A stretch of DNA of 64,000 bases from assembly GCA_032207245.1 (NCBI GenBank), contig CM063499.1, forward strand, positions 79,600,428 through 79,664,427, given 5' to 3'. The notes beneath the pieces are model-generated. The model ran no database searches, was not told where the DNA came from, and was given only the letters and a program-made list of their open reading frames with translations. Below, piece after piece: positions 40,501-54,600 of this stretch. Each line of letters starts with the position of its first letter. Position 1 is the stretch's first letter. A program made the translations under genes and the position numbers. The stretch is from Pardosa pseudoannulata (taxonomy: Eukaryota > Arthropoda > Arachnida > Araneae > Lycosidae).

Positions 40501-42599
40501 ATACAGGGTTCCCACTCTTTTTCTGGAACAAAAATTAAGGACTTTCTAAGGACCAAAGTAACTTTTTATAAGGACCTACTTGAAATACACAGCATAACGA
40601 CATAAACCCTATTTCCTGAGGCACATATTTTAATAGATGTAGCAGGTACAATTATTCCTGTCTCCTTTTTTTACGATAGGTGGCGCTAGAAAGCCACCGA
40701 GTGTGTGTTTTAATATAGTGTCAGTGGTCTATGAGAGTGTGTTTTGTTCTCTTTGTTGTTTGTGCTCTGTGATGTGGAACTTTGCAAGAAAATAAAAATG
40801 GTTCCTAGAAAAATAGACTAAATTATTTTCTAAACGTCTTTTGATATAAGAGTCTCGTCCTTCTACAAAGGCACCCAACATGGGGCTTTTGAAAGAATGA
40901 AAAAGTGTCATCCAGACGCATGCTATGTTTCTTCCCGTCCTGGGAAATAGTAAAATTCCGTTAAAGTATCGATTCATCTCGGCAAAAAAGACTAAATTAT
41001 TTTCTAAACGTCTTTTGATATAAGAGTCTCGTCCGTCTACATAATTATGAACCAGAGAAGGCATGTTCAATAAATGTCCTACAATATTTCAGAATTAAGT
41101 TTTTAAAAATACCTAAAAATTAATATTAGATAAACCTATTTGACAAAAACATTTTGAAATATGTACATCTAAAGTTTTTTGAGCAATCAAATTAAAAATA
41201 AATTGTGAATAAAATATAATATTATAAACCGTACCTCCTGAGGGTTTAAAAATGACTTTGATATATATACATATATATGTGTGTGTGTGTGTGTGTGTAT
41301 ACTAGCTGATTATACCCAATGTTGCCTAGGAAACAAGAAAGTTTTAGACTTTTCTATTACATTCAATGCAAAGAAAATTAAACTTCCATAAGTAACTGAA
41401 ATATCTACATCCCCCCCACCCCCAAACATCCATGCTTTATTTAATTAAAACCTACATGACTGTCAGCTATTAGTAAAGGGCAGCTGACTTGAAAAACCTT
41501 TCCAGTATGAGAAAGATTATTTGTCAAAAAAGTTTTCTAGCTTGTGACCATAAAAAGTAATAATAAAATAAAAGCATTTTCATAATATTTTAAGGATATC
41601 AAGGAAAGGAATTTCAAATTACTACAGAAATACACTGAAAACATAAGCATTTGAGGATTTTATTATTAATACTGCACTTTTGGCTAGAAAATGTAAAAGA
41701 ATGTTATGAACATTAACAAATATTTTATATATTCTTTGACCAGTACTTATTAACTGTACTGGCATTCTTAGAACTGGTTTGGGGCAAGTTTAACTCCTAA
41801 CTTACAAAACCAGAAAGTTTGGAGAGTATGGCATAAACGGATAGGAAATCACCAGACAATTGATAAATTGATCAAGTTCCAATTTAAAAATTAAGGAGTT
41901 TTTAAGGACCTTTGAAAAAAATTAAGTAGTTTTAAGGTCCCTTAAAAATTAAAGCTAAAATTAAGGAGTTCTTAAGGACTTTTAAGGATTGTGGGAATCC
42001 TGTAAGAGGATCATCCCTGGAAAAATAGTGCATATTTAGGGGGTTCAAGATCAAGTGCAAATGCAGACCTTTGAAAAAACTAAAATGAGTCTCACTATAG
42101 CTGCCAGTCTCTGGTTCCAGTGCCTAATGTTCTGATAGCCTGTGGCTTCTATTATTATAGGTTGGGAGTCATTCTTTTGTGGCAACCTATGCATACTGTG
42201 TATAAAAAAATGAACTGGCAAATTGGGCAATTTTGTAAAATAACTTTTGTAGCGATAGATTACTAAATTTTACATTTCAAATAAATTATTAATCTGAAGC
42301 TTTAAATTTCTGGTCATCTTAAATGACCACAACCTTCAACAAGAATCTCAACTTTGTAAAATAACTTTTGTAACAATAGATTACTAAATTTCACAATTTA
42401 AATAAATTAGTAATCTGAGGCTTTAAATTTCTGGTCATCTTAAACGTAAGGGTTTTCCTTACTAATAATTATAATTCTTAACTTCCTTTAAGTTTAAATA
42501 TTTCTCATTAATGTTAACATTTTTATTTTAAATTTCTTATTTCTGAACACAACAGAATGTGATCATGTGGGGTCTCTTTTGTTGTGTGAAATCTTTCTA

Positions 42600-42644
<45 letters not shown>

Positions 42645-45600
42645 AACAAATAAATGCAAAGCAAATAAATAATACAAATTTAAAGGTATATAATAGTGCA
42701 TTTAATATTTATCAGTACACCTTTATTGTAATTCACTTTTATTATACTTACAGCTTCAACATTAAGTGTTTGATCAGGTCTGTGACGATACAATGGAGAA
42801 GGCACAGTGTATTGTTCTGGCAATAGTAGATGAGTAGGCTTTAGTTCCCTTATAAGTTTGTTTGCTTGGTTGAAACTCAGACTGGTATCAATGGGAAGAT
42901 AAACAACCTATAAATATCACAAATTGCTATTTGATAATTTCATTCAATACAGACTAATACCTAAAAATATAAAGATCATTTAGTAACATGTTTTCCATGC
43001 AATGTAGTCAGTTTTTACTTTTTTACTAACTGACTGCACTATACAAAATACATTTCATATTTGTGCAGCAGAGTGGAATAAATTCAAGTTAACGAAATAC
43101 CAACATGTTTAATTTAACACAAATTTAATAAAATACAAAAATGGTATTACAAAAACTACATCCTACAACAAAAATCTATCCCATCTCTTGTGAAGTAAAG
43201 ACCAAATGTATATATAAACAAAAAGCAGGATGCATGCATATATGCAATTACAATTAAATGTATTTCGATTCACTTCTAATACCCTCCCTCAATCGTATTA
43301 TATTTTCCATAATAAGCATTGTTAATCATAACACTTGAACAAAAAAAATTTATTGGATAGTTTCACATAAAGTATTACAGATACAAATAAAAAAAACTGA
43401 TCAAACATAATTTTCCTAAATTTCTCAAATAATACTTTACTCACAGGTTTAGTTACAGGGTATCTGCCAAAATAAAATTTTTCAAATCCATGACTTTTCA
43501 TGACTTTCCCTGATTTAGCAGATCATTTTCCATGACTTTAAAAAGCTTTCGTTAAAGTATATATAAATAAAACTTCTGATGTACATACAAATAAAATATA
43601 TGCTTTAGAGAAATAACAAGAATTTTATCATAAAAAAAACTATAAACTTACTTTTTAAGTGTTTATAAACTCACATACATAAAAATAAATTGTTGTATCT
43701 ACATACCTAAGTTTAATCATATAGCAATTTTTCAATCTAAATGTTTCCAATTTGAATTCAGGGTACTTTGGTATTATCCAGGTGACCATGAATAATAGAG
43801 AAATATAACCCTACAATGTTCATATACAATATCCCCAGAGATAAACTTATATTTTGTGCAAAAATCTTAACTAATTATTAAAAAATAATTTTTATATTAA
43901 TAAAATTTTAATCTACAATTTAAGAAAAAACCAGAATAATATACATTTACCCACCCATTAAGCTTTCTTGCTTTGAGTTTCCTTGGTGAACTAATTTTAC
44001 TTGGCAATAGGGTCGATAGGATAATACATAAATACCAAACTCGGTAACTTCAGTCAAATGACAAGTAAAAATAGAATTAAACAATTCAATGCATTTTTTT
44101 TAATCGGTAGTTTAGCGGAACCATGACTTTTCATGACTTTAACTCATTTTACTTGAAAAATCAAGATTTTCCATGACAAAATTAATCCATTGTCTAAATC
44201 CATGATTTTCCATGACTTTCCAGGTGCGCAAAAACCATGTATTTTCCATAAATTGCAATGTTAATCATAACATTTGAACAAAAATTTTATTGAAAAGTTT
44301 CACACAAAAAAGTATTACAGATAAAAATAAAAAAAAACTGACCAAACATAATTTTCCTAACTTTCTCAAATAATACTTTACTACGAGGTTTAGTTAAATT
44401 TGCAATTTGATCACTTGAGGGTCTTTCTTACCTTTTTTTACACAATTTAATGATTTCAGAATTCAAATTCTGTCTAAAAACTAACTTTAATTCAACTGTA
44501 CTTTTGATATAGTTTAATACCCTTTTTAAAAACAATAATTTCTAATTTGCATAATTTTTATATCTATTTAGGATACATAAAGATTAAATTACAAAATTCA
44601 GGTTTGCTGCTTAACATTGAGTACATGATACAACCAATGAGTATTCTAAACTTATTTTCTATATTAGCATTAACTGATTTTTTTTTTTTTTTTTAAACTG
44701 AGTATTCATAATCAAAATTATTGTCCTCTGGGGTAGAAATATTTTTACAATCAGATATGTCAAATGTTTTCAAAACATCTTTTAAATAGGTAATATGATT
44801 TAAAGTTACAATACTATCCTTTACATTCTGAGAAATAGATATACCTAAATAACAAGAAACAGAACCAAAGTATTTCATTTGAAAATTTCTTTTCAATGCA
44901 CATTTAAATTCATCTATCTATTTAATATCAGAACATGTAATGATTAAGCCGTGAACATATATCAACTTGCCAGTTTAAAAAAATTTGAAACACAAACAAC
45001 GATCATTTTCAGATTTTACAAAATTTTAAAATTCTGAAATATTTGATACCAATACTTTGGTGCCATTTTTAACCCATATATAATTACAATACTTTATGTA
45101 TATGTACCAAAAGGTGTTAATATTTGAAAATTCAATAAATCGTGTAAAAATATAAATAGGTAAAAACTGACAATATACCTGAAATGACACAGAGTTTAAT
45201 TAAAAGGAAAAAAGAGGCACAAAATATGACTAACAGATAGGGCTGGGAAGCAAAGTATCAATGATGCTACATGAAAATTGAGTGGGAAATGAGGGAATCA
45301 GATGCACAAGCTATTGGGACAAGTTGACTTGGAAAAGGCATTGTTAGTGAATCTAACAATCAGAAAAGAGAATCTATTATTGTAGTTTTATGATACTAAT
45401 GCTATAAGGTTATTTGAATGGATAAAGGTCTTCTGACAAGTGAAACTGAAGAAATAATTACGAAGTTTAAAAACCATGAGCTGTTTAGATGATTCTCTTT
45501 GTAGTGGACGACCACACACAAGTGCTACTACTGTTGGCCATTCAAGAAGAAACAGACTTTAGCAGGTTTTCTATGTATGGAAAAGTCACTGCTCATGAAG

Positions 45601-48600
45601 TCATATTTCATCAGCATTCCATATCAACATATTGAGTATTTGTTATAAAGGGCATTATCTTTGCTAAAAATCAATAATTATGCTAATTATGGCTTTAGTT
45701 ACCATATAAAGCACAATTGTTGGTTATTTTTGTACTTTTTTTGTTGTTTCAATAAAATTTCTGTTATTTTACGCATGTAACACAGGTCCGAGGTTTAATC
45801 CTTGGACTGGCCACGGTTGACTCAGCCTTTTAACCTTTCAGTGGGTAGACAAACTGAGGATCAAGCATGCTTGAGAACTAAACACTGGGGGTTCCGCGTA
45901 AGGTTGACCACCTAACCAGAACATATGCTCACACCCCAGGGCCCTTGGTCTCGGAAACTGAGATTGGCATCGTAGGCCTTGGCCCCCTTGGGGCTGTTGC
46001 ACCAAGGAGTTTATTTTACATATGTACGCCAATTTTTACATTTCAATCTACATTATTCCATGAATAACTGAATTTTCAAATGCTAAAGACTTTTGGTCAC
46101 CCAATAATTTGTTTGCAAAAAGTAAAAATTGCTTAATGAAATGAAAACTTTTCTTACTTTCATTGCCAGTGGTTGATAAGGAGCAATAGCCTCTAAATGT
46201 GGGAAATCAGGTTCTGCAAAATGATGAAGAAAATGCTTTATATTGTGTACAATGTAATTATTAGGTAAACCATAAATGTAAATGAATAAATTAGCAAACC
46301 TGTAAAGATAATGAAGTTATTTGGGTTATTTCCCCAAAGTTCCATAAAGTGAACACAATCTCCAAATCTTAAAGAAGGATGTCCTGCAAACACTACACAA
46401 GGTGTGCGGAACTCTTGACTAAAAGTTTCATCTGAAAAGAATAACAGTTAAAATAAAGAATTTTTTAATGTAAAATTTTTATGATCGTAAATAAAAATAA
46501 ATTACAATATTTTAACTAATAAAACTTTTTATAGAATTTTACATAAATAAATGTTTTTAGTGCAATGATCAAGTTCCAAAGTAAAAATTTTTAATTTATA
46601 GATCAATACAGTAAATCCCAAGGCTACTGATAACTACAAGGGTTGCTTTTTATATTTCTGGCCTAATAATGAAAAAACAAATATGTAGGATCGAAATTTG
46701 TTTTTATTGTTTTTCAAAATATTCTCCATGATGATCAATACACTTTTGCATGCGTTTGAACCAATTTTCAAAGCACTTTTTCCAATCCGATTGAGGTAAC
46801 TCCAAAACATGCATTTTGAATGCATCAACCGCTTCTTCGGGGGTCAAAAATCGTTGTCCATGTAATTTATTTTTGATGTGCGGGAATAAGAAGTCATTGG
46901 GTGCCAAATCAGGGCTGTACAGCGGATGACCCATCAGTTCGATCTTTCGCTCCATCAGAAATGCCTTTGTTTGAGTTGATGTGTGAGAGCTCGCAATGTC
47001 ATGATGAAGAATGATTTGCCTGTTCTTCTACTTTTTTCGAATTTCTCCGATAATTTTTGGCAAACAAATGGTTGTGTACCATTCAGAATTAACCGTCCTG
47101 CATTGCTCTAATGCCACTGTTGCCACATGACCGTTAATACCGAAGAAACAGGCAATCATTTGTTTCGATGTGCTTCTTCCTCGAACAACTTTAGTTGGTT
47201 TTGCCTCATCTTGGAAGACCCATACAGTTGATTGCTGTTTTGTTTTCGGCTCATATGCATAGATCCATGATTCGTCACCTGTGTAGATGTTATATACAGC
47301 CTTGATGTACCTTGAACATATTTTTCCAACATTTCCTTACACCAATCGACACAAGCCTTTTTTTGAGCATTTGTCAGATTATGCGGGATCCAACACAAAC
47401 AAATTTTTTCACGCTCATATGTTCACGCAATATTTTATTGATGCTAGTCATACTAATGTCCAAAGACGCGTTTATCTCACGCTATGTCAGATGATAATCT
47501 TGCTTTATCAGTTCACGCACAGCCTCGATCTTTTCTGGCACAACAACGGATTTTGGACAACTTGCACGGGATTCGTCCTGGATCGAACATCGACCATGAT
47601 TAAATTTGTTATACCAATTTTTTTACAGTGCTGGAGGATGGCACTTTATTGCTGTATAAAGAATTAAGTTCATCGAAGCACTCTTGTCTTGACAATCCAC
47701 GTCGAAAGTTATGAAAAATAATGGCACGAAAATGTTCACGATTCAATTCCATCTTTTGAAAGAGAAGAACTTTTCAATTTACTGTCAACAACACAAATAA
47801 AGCTAAAATGGTAAATCGTCTGCTGAATTTATGTTTAAAAATATCAAACTTTCGATTAAAATCATCTGTAGTCACCTAGCAATACTAACTGTTGCCAAGG
47901 CCAGAAATATAAATAGCAGCCAGTGTAAAATAACAACAAAATTTTCTGCATTCAAAATATTACACTATTCCAAATTTTAGTTCATTCTGGCAAAAAAAAA
48001 TAATAAATGAAAAATAAATAAAACTGATAATAAATGAAAAATTAATGAAGTCCTTTCAGTTTACCTTTAATACTGGAATAGGCCTTTAATCTACCTCCTT
48101 TAACCAGATGAGCATGAGGGAAAGGTTCTTCGGGTGTGTACACTTTACACTGCTTACTTTGTGTCAACCTAGGATAAAAAATTTAATATATAATTTTAAA
48201 TTATGTAGGTCTGATGATGCTTTATCTTTTATATAACATTTTCAAATGATGCAAGTTTCCTTAAATGGGGTAAGTAGAAAATAAATTCAAAACCATCTCT
48301 CCTAATTTTAGGAAGTTTCTGAAATGACTATTCCAGACATGCCAACATTCAGGCACTTGTGTCAGGAGCAACAGCGTAGTTTGAAATTTTAACATGCTAA
48401 TTACAGATTATACATAAGTACATAACTTATTGGTTTCTAAATTAAAATTGAGTTTAAAGTATTTACACAGTAGTAAATTGTAAAAGGTAAATTAAAATTT
48501 ATGCATTTAAAAGCTTTTGAGTACCTTTTTTAGCTTTAAACCCTTATTTTTCAGAACAGTGTTTTTTTATAGCAACATTAACCCTGATTCAAATATTTCC

Positions 48601-51572
48601 ATTTTTCAATCACGAGGGATTCTAGAGTTAGTCTACTCAAATTTGACCTAAATTCAGTTTGATTTTTCCGCACAGAACTGAAAACTTTTAACAGGCTATG
48701 TGAAAAGAGTAGTATTCAGCATTAATTCTTGAAAAACTTTGTATTTAATTGCTGGATTGTAATCATTTAGCTGTTCAAAAGTTTTGTTATTTTCCGGAGC
48801 AATCTGAGAAGTTTGTGGATTTATCAAATTTTCTCATTTCTCTGGAGCAACTCTGGAGTAGTTAGCATGTCTGCATTCTACTAAAAAAACTAACACAAAT
48901 ACAACATTAGCAAACCTTGCTTAAAATACAGGAACAATTCAAGTCTTTTATAGTAGCAGTTGTACTTGCAACTACCTCCTCATTGGATTAGGTGACGCTT
49001 AAAAAATGACAAACCTTTTACCATAGCTTCCATGCTTACCACATCCAATACCATGTGGCATTTTTTATGACACCAAGTAAAATACCTTGCATATTTACCC
49101 CCTGTTGCATGATTTAGCAGAACTGAATGAAAGCGGAGTAGTTGGCATGTCTGCTATTGTCTGTTGATTCAATGAGTAAGGCTTAAAATACATATAAGTA
49201 GTATGTGATAATGAGATATGAAAACAAAACAAAATATAGAACTAAAAGATAAAGGTCAACTCATTAAAGTCAACTCAGAAGAGCTCAATAGAAAACTGTA
49301 CACAATCTGTAAATCTTGGAAAATTTTTTCAATCCCTTGAATACTAATAAAACAGTAAAAAAATTCAAGATTCTCTTTCCCCCATTGTCATAAGTTACTT
49401 TTATAGAACACAAGTTTTGTACCGCAATTTGCAAAATTTGGTTCTTACAATAGATAATCGTTGCAATAGATAGTTTCTCCTACTTAATCCTTAAATGCCC
49501 TGTGTTGCTTTTTGGCAAAATACCCAATATAGTCTTGTAAAATACTATTAGAATAATATTGAAGCTTTAATACCTAATGTTGCCAATAAAATAAATACTG
49601 AAGATTTATTAAACAAATTTTCAACATATAGATGACACCTTTACTTCTTTTAAGAATACAGATAGATTTATTCATTATTTTTCTTTTATGGAGGCTTGAA
49701 AATAATACGCTACTTTGTTCTGCATTGCTCAAGTAAAGTTATTACATGAAAAGATAACATATATAGCCCATATTTATGATGTTCTTTGTATAATTAACTC
49801 AAAAATATTTGCTGTAATCAGACTTTACTATTTCACCAACTTTATGCCCATTGTTAAAGTTCAACTTTTAAAAATATATTGATTAAATATAAATTACTTT
49901 TAAAAATATCTTGGAGAAATTCTTTACCATAGTTATTAAAATTCATGTGTGTTTGATATTATAAATATTTATCACGAAAAATTAATTTTTCAATATAGGC
50001 CCAGTGTTGCTGTTTGGCAACAAAGCATTTTTAAGCCATAAACTAGATTTAAAACAAAATATGATTTTTTAAAGTATTTTCCCCATTATTTATATAAGAA
50101 AGGAAAGCCCAAAAAATTTTTAATTAGTTTTTAAAAATCAGGAATTTAAGGGTTAAAGATCTTTTACCAGGTAGCAGGGGAATAAGATATTTACTATTCG
50201 CTAGTTCAGTCATTAAATGTTTGAAAAGATTAAAACTATTTAGAAAAGTTTTTAAAACTAAGTTTAAAAGTACTGAAAAAAATCTTACCAATCAGCTAAA
50301 ATATTTGAATATGCCAAAGAATTCTCGGCTACTGGAGATAAAAAGAACATAGGCACAGATATATTCCCCATAGATTCCAGATGTAAAGATAAACATTCAA
50401 ATAAGTCAAATGTAACACCAGAAGGATAACAAGGTATTAAGACATTTCCACCAGATCGAACAGCCATGGCTGAAAGAAAAATATTCACCTATCAAAATGA
50501 ATCAAAATCAAAAGGCTATGGAATATTTACACACATATAACATTCTAAATAATGAAAAATATAATTGTGTTTCATAAAGTTCCACTTTTAAAAATATCTT
50601 GTGGAAATTCCTTACCACAGTTATTAAAATTCATGTGTATTTGATATTTTAAAATTTTATCCAGAAAAATTAATTTTTCTTTTAAAGCCCAGTATTGCCC
50701 CGTGTTAATTATATTTTGTATATTAAATTCCTAGTCTTTTATGCTAACATAATGTGCTCTGAGGGAAAATACATACTTCTAATTTTTTTTTTTTAAAAAA
50801 AAGGTAAGTTTTTTTTTAATATATGGATATGAACTATAATATTTATGTCAGAACAACTATTAGATGGAAATTTAAACTGTCGTAGTTTAGTTGACAAAGA
50901 CGTCAGATCATAGCCATACGGTTAGGAGTTCGAGGCCTGAGTATTCACTGTCATTAGTAAGATTCCGCTCACTAATGACAGCTAGACACAAATAGGTTTA
51001 TGACCATAACGCCAAAGCATACTTCTAGAGGTACTAATGTACTTTTCAGTTTAATATGATTCAATTTAGAGTTTCCTTACTAGTTATGTAAAGACTAGCA
51101 CAGTATTTTCCTAAATAAAATCAGAGACAATAACAAATTCTAAGGCCTCTAAAATTAACTTCAAGTACATTGACTGTTAGTGTATATTATATGGAGGATC
51201 TAGTCAGCCCTTTGACATGATATCACTACAGGGTTCTCACTCTTTCTCCAGAAGAAAAATTAAGGACTTTTTAAGAACTTTCTAAGGACCAAAGTAACTT
51301 TTTATAAGGACCTACTTGAAATACACCACATAACGACATAAACCCTATTTCCTGAGGAACCTATTTTAATGATTATGAACCAGACAAGGCATGTTCAATA
51401 AATGCCTTACAATATTTCAGAATTAAGTTTTTAAAATTACCTAAAAATTAATATAAGATAAATCTACTTGACAAAAACTAATTTTGAAAAAATTTTTTAG
51501 TGATCAAACTAAAAATAAGTTATGAATAAAATACAATATTATAAACAGTACTTTCTGAGGGTTTAGAAATGA

Positions 51573-51619
<47 letters not shown>

Positions 51620-54600
51620 CCATACTTTGTTTACTTAAAATCTGCATGATTGTTAGCTATTAGGAAAGGGCTGCTGACTTTATGCTTTAAACATTTTCAG
51701 TGTGCAAAAGATTATTTGTGAAATAAGTTTTCTAGCTCATGACCATTAAAAGTACTAATAAACTGAAATTACTTCCTTAATTTTTTAAGGATATCAAGGA
51801 AAGGAATTTTGAATTACTACAGTAATATACTGACAACAAATGTATTTGAGGATTTTCTCTATTATTAATACTGCACTTTTGACTAGAAAATGTAAAAGAA
51901 TGTTAGGAATATTAACAAATATTTATTTACTATTTAGAAAGAAATTTTTAATAGTGCAAGTTCACATACATAAATAATTTCATTTTGGAAGTTCAACAGA
52001 TTTCTTTTTTTATATCAGAAATTTTTTTGCTCAAGTTCTGTAAGTCAGCTACTTTTTCTTTTATATCTTTCCATGGAAGAAATTGATAGAGTTCCAATTT
52101 CAAAATTAAGGAGTTTTTAAGGACCTTTGAGAAAAATTAAGTAGTTTTAAGGGCCCTTAAAAATGAAAGCTAAAATTCAGAAGTTCTTAAGGACTTTTAA
52201 GGACTGTGGGAACCCTGCACTATTAATGTCATTGATAATAAAGCACATATGGTACCTGCATTAGATTTTGATACCATCAATGACTATCATATCTTTAAAG
52301 TCAATGTTATGATGGGATTGAAATAGCAAATTGAAGCATTTGGAAGACACTGAAATATTTAAATTTATGAATGCCTCAGACAGCAAAATGCTTTTATTTC
52401 CTGAACATCATTAACGAATGAAATGAAAAAAAACTAACAAAATATTGTTTTTAGAAGAACCAAAAAAATCATTGATAAATTCATATATTATATCCACATT
52501 TTCTCAGAAATGAAGATTCATTTAAGATTGCAAAAAAAAGAGAGGTACACAAGATCAGTTATTAGCACCTGGAATTAATTTACAATTGAGTAATAAATGC
52601 TTACAAAGTCAGTTGGGTCCATCAGCCAATGACAAATGTATTAAAATGCACATCAACAAGTTGCATGTATAATATCGTCAATGAAATTGCAAATAATGAA
52701 AGATGTAAGATTTCAAGTGACATTTATAATTCTTTTATAATTGTACTCACATTTATATACATTGTAAATATATATATATAGCGACTAGAAATCAGGAAGT
52801 TGGGGTAAAATTTATATATATATAAATAAGTATATTACACAAAGTATAAACAATTTGATAACATGTTTATTTTGAATTTCAAAATATTAAAATCAAATTA
52901 AATCAAAAATTAAATCAATATTAAAATATAATCAAAATACAATAAATAATGAAAAATATAATCAAAAATTCAAATCAATATTTAAATCAAAATGCTCCAT
53001 GTGGTTTACACAAGAAAAATGCCACATAGTGGTGCCATCTATGATAAATAAATTTAACTATAATCTACCCTATCTATTTTTAATAGTACAAATCTCACAT
53101 ATTAAAATTAAAATAACAGGAGATACAAGATCACCTATGTGAGACAGGCATGTGCAAATTTGCCAGTGACTTTCACCCGTGTTAAAGACGGCAAACATGT
53201 TAATGGATAAGAGAAGTCCCTTTGGATGACAAACACTAAGGAAGAAACATATTGTATTTGATGTTTGCAAACTCAAGACACACTCCAGATATATATGGAG
53301 AGTTGGAGGTAAAAAAAATTTCAATTTTAATTAGAATGAATACTGCAACCATTGCCAGAGTTCATCCTAACGCATGTAATTATTTTTCAAGTAAGCTGAT
53401 TATTTGTGAAAAGTCAGCACAGTTGTGCACTATAAGCTATAAACACTTGTTATACATTTGTAGAAATCTTTAAAAGACTAATTAGAATATATGTCCCCCA
53501 CTTTTTTATTTGACAAGTATTTTAACCTGGGTTAAATCAGTCTGTGTAACTCACACGTCTACTCTCTGTACTGATAGTATTACATCACATAAACAATATT
53601 AAGGTATCCGTCTACGTTTGGAGAACTTTTTTCTTTAAACATAGAAACCAGTTCATGTTTTTACATTTTTAGATTTATTTTTTATATTATCACAGAGAAT
53701 TGCACTTAAAAAATTTATTCCTGGAGAAGTTTTTATAAAATTTCTAATAAATGAAGAAAATTTAGTAAAAAAAAAAAAAAAAATCAGGTTTTTTCAAAAG
53801 GTCTAATTTTTTAATAAATTATTTCAATATTTTTTTATGCAACACATTTCTTATACACTGGACTAGTGAATCACCTAAAATCTTTGCTTAATTTACATTT
53901 AGTAAAAAATTTTGGTCCTTCAAAATCATACACATTGAATTTTTAACGAATTTTCATTACCTTTTTATCTAACTATGAGTGTAACATCATTAAAAATTAT
54001 CCAAATTTAAAGCTTTTAGGGCGTTCACTAGTAAATATTATATCAAAAGCATTCACAATAATTTTCAACAAAATATTTTAAGAACTTTTTGAGAAATCAC
54101 GTTTCAAGTTTCAACATTTTATTAAAAATACCGTTCTGGGAAAAACGCATTTGAAGTTTATAAAAGCAACTTTAACTATTAAAAATCTAAAATACATATT
54201 TAAAATTCCCTCACACTTTCTTGCCTCAAAACTTTCTAGTTGCCAAGTTGCTAATTATTAAATATACTAGAAATATGTTTAAACTAAACTTCGTAAAAAT
54301 TTAAAAAGTTTTGTCCATAAAATGCTCTTTAAAAGGCTTTAAATTCACAACTTCTGGTTCCAAAGTTGTTACTTCCATTTCATTTTGACAGCTGTTACTG
54401 ATGTTTACACAGCTGTAACTTTTCTTTAAAATGCCATAGAGACAAAACAAAAACAGATTTAGAAGCCTAAAAGTTGAAATTTTACAATAAAGAAATAAAA
54501 AAATATTATTTTTGGCAAAAAATGATGTTTTCAATGTAGACAGATACCTTAATTGAAAAGGAGATAAAGGATTCTTGACATTGTAAGTTTATAAAAGAAC

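Noticed and set aside
40729..41070. 113-codon minus-strand frame with a repeated peptide
   Set aside because: The repeat arises from the duplicated LTR-like segment, and the frame crosses a transposon boundary.
47287..47667. 126-codon plus-strand frame
   Set aside because: It is the antisense shadow of the mariner transposase pseudogene.
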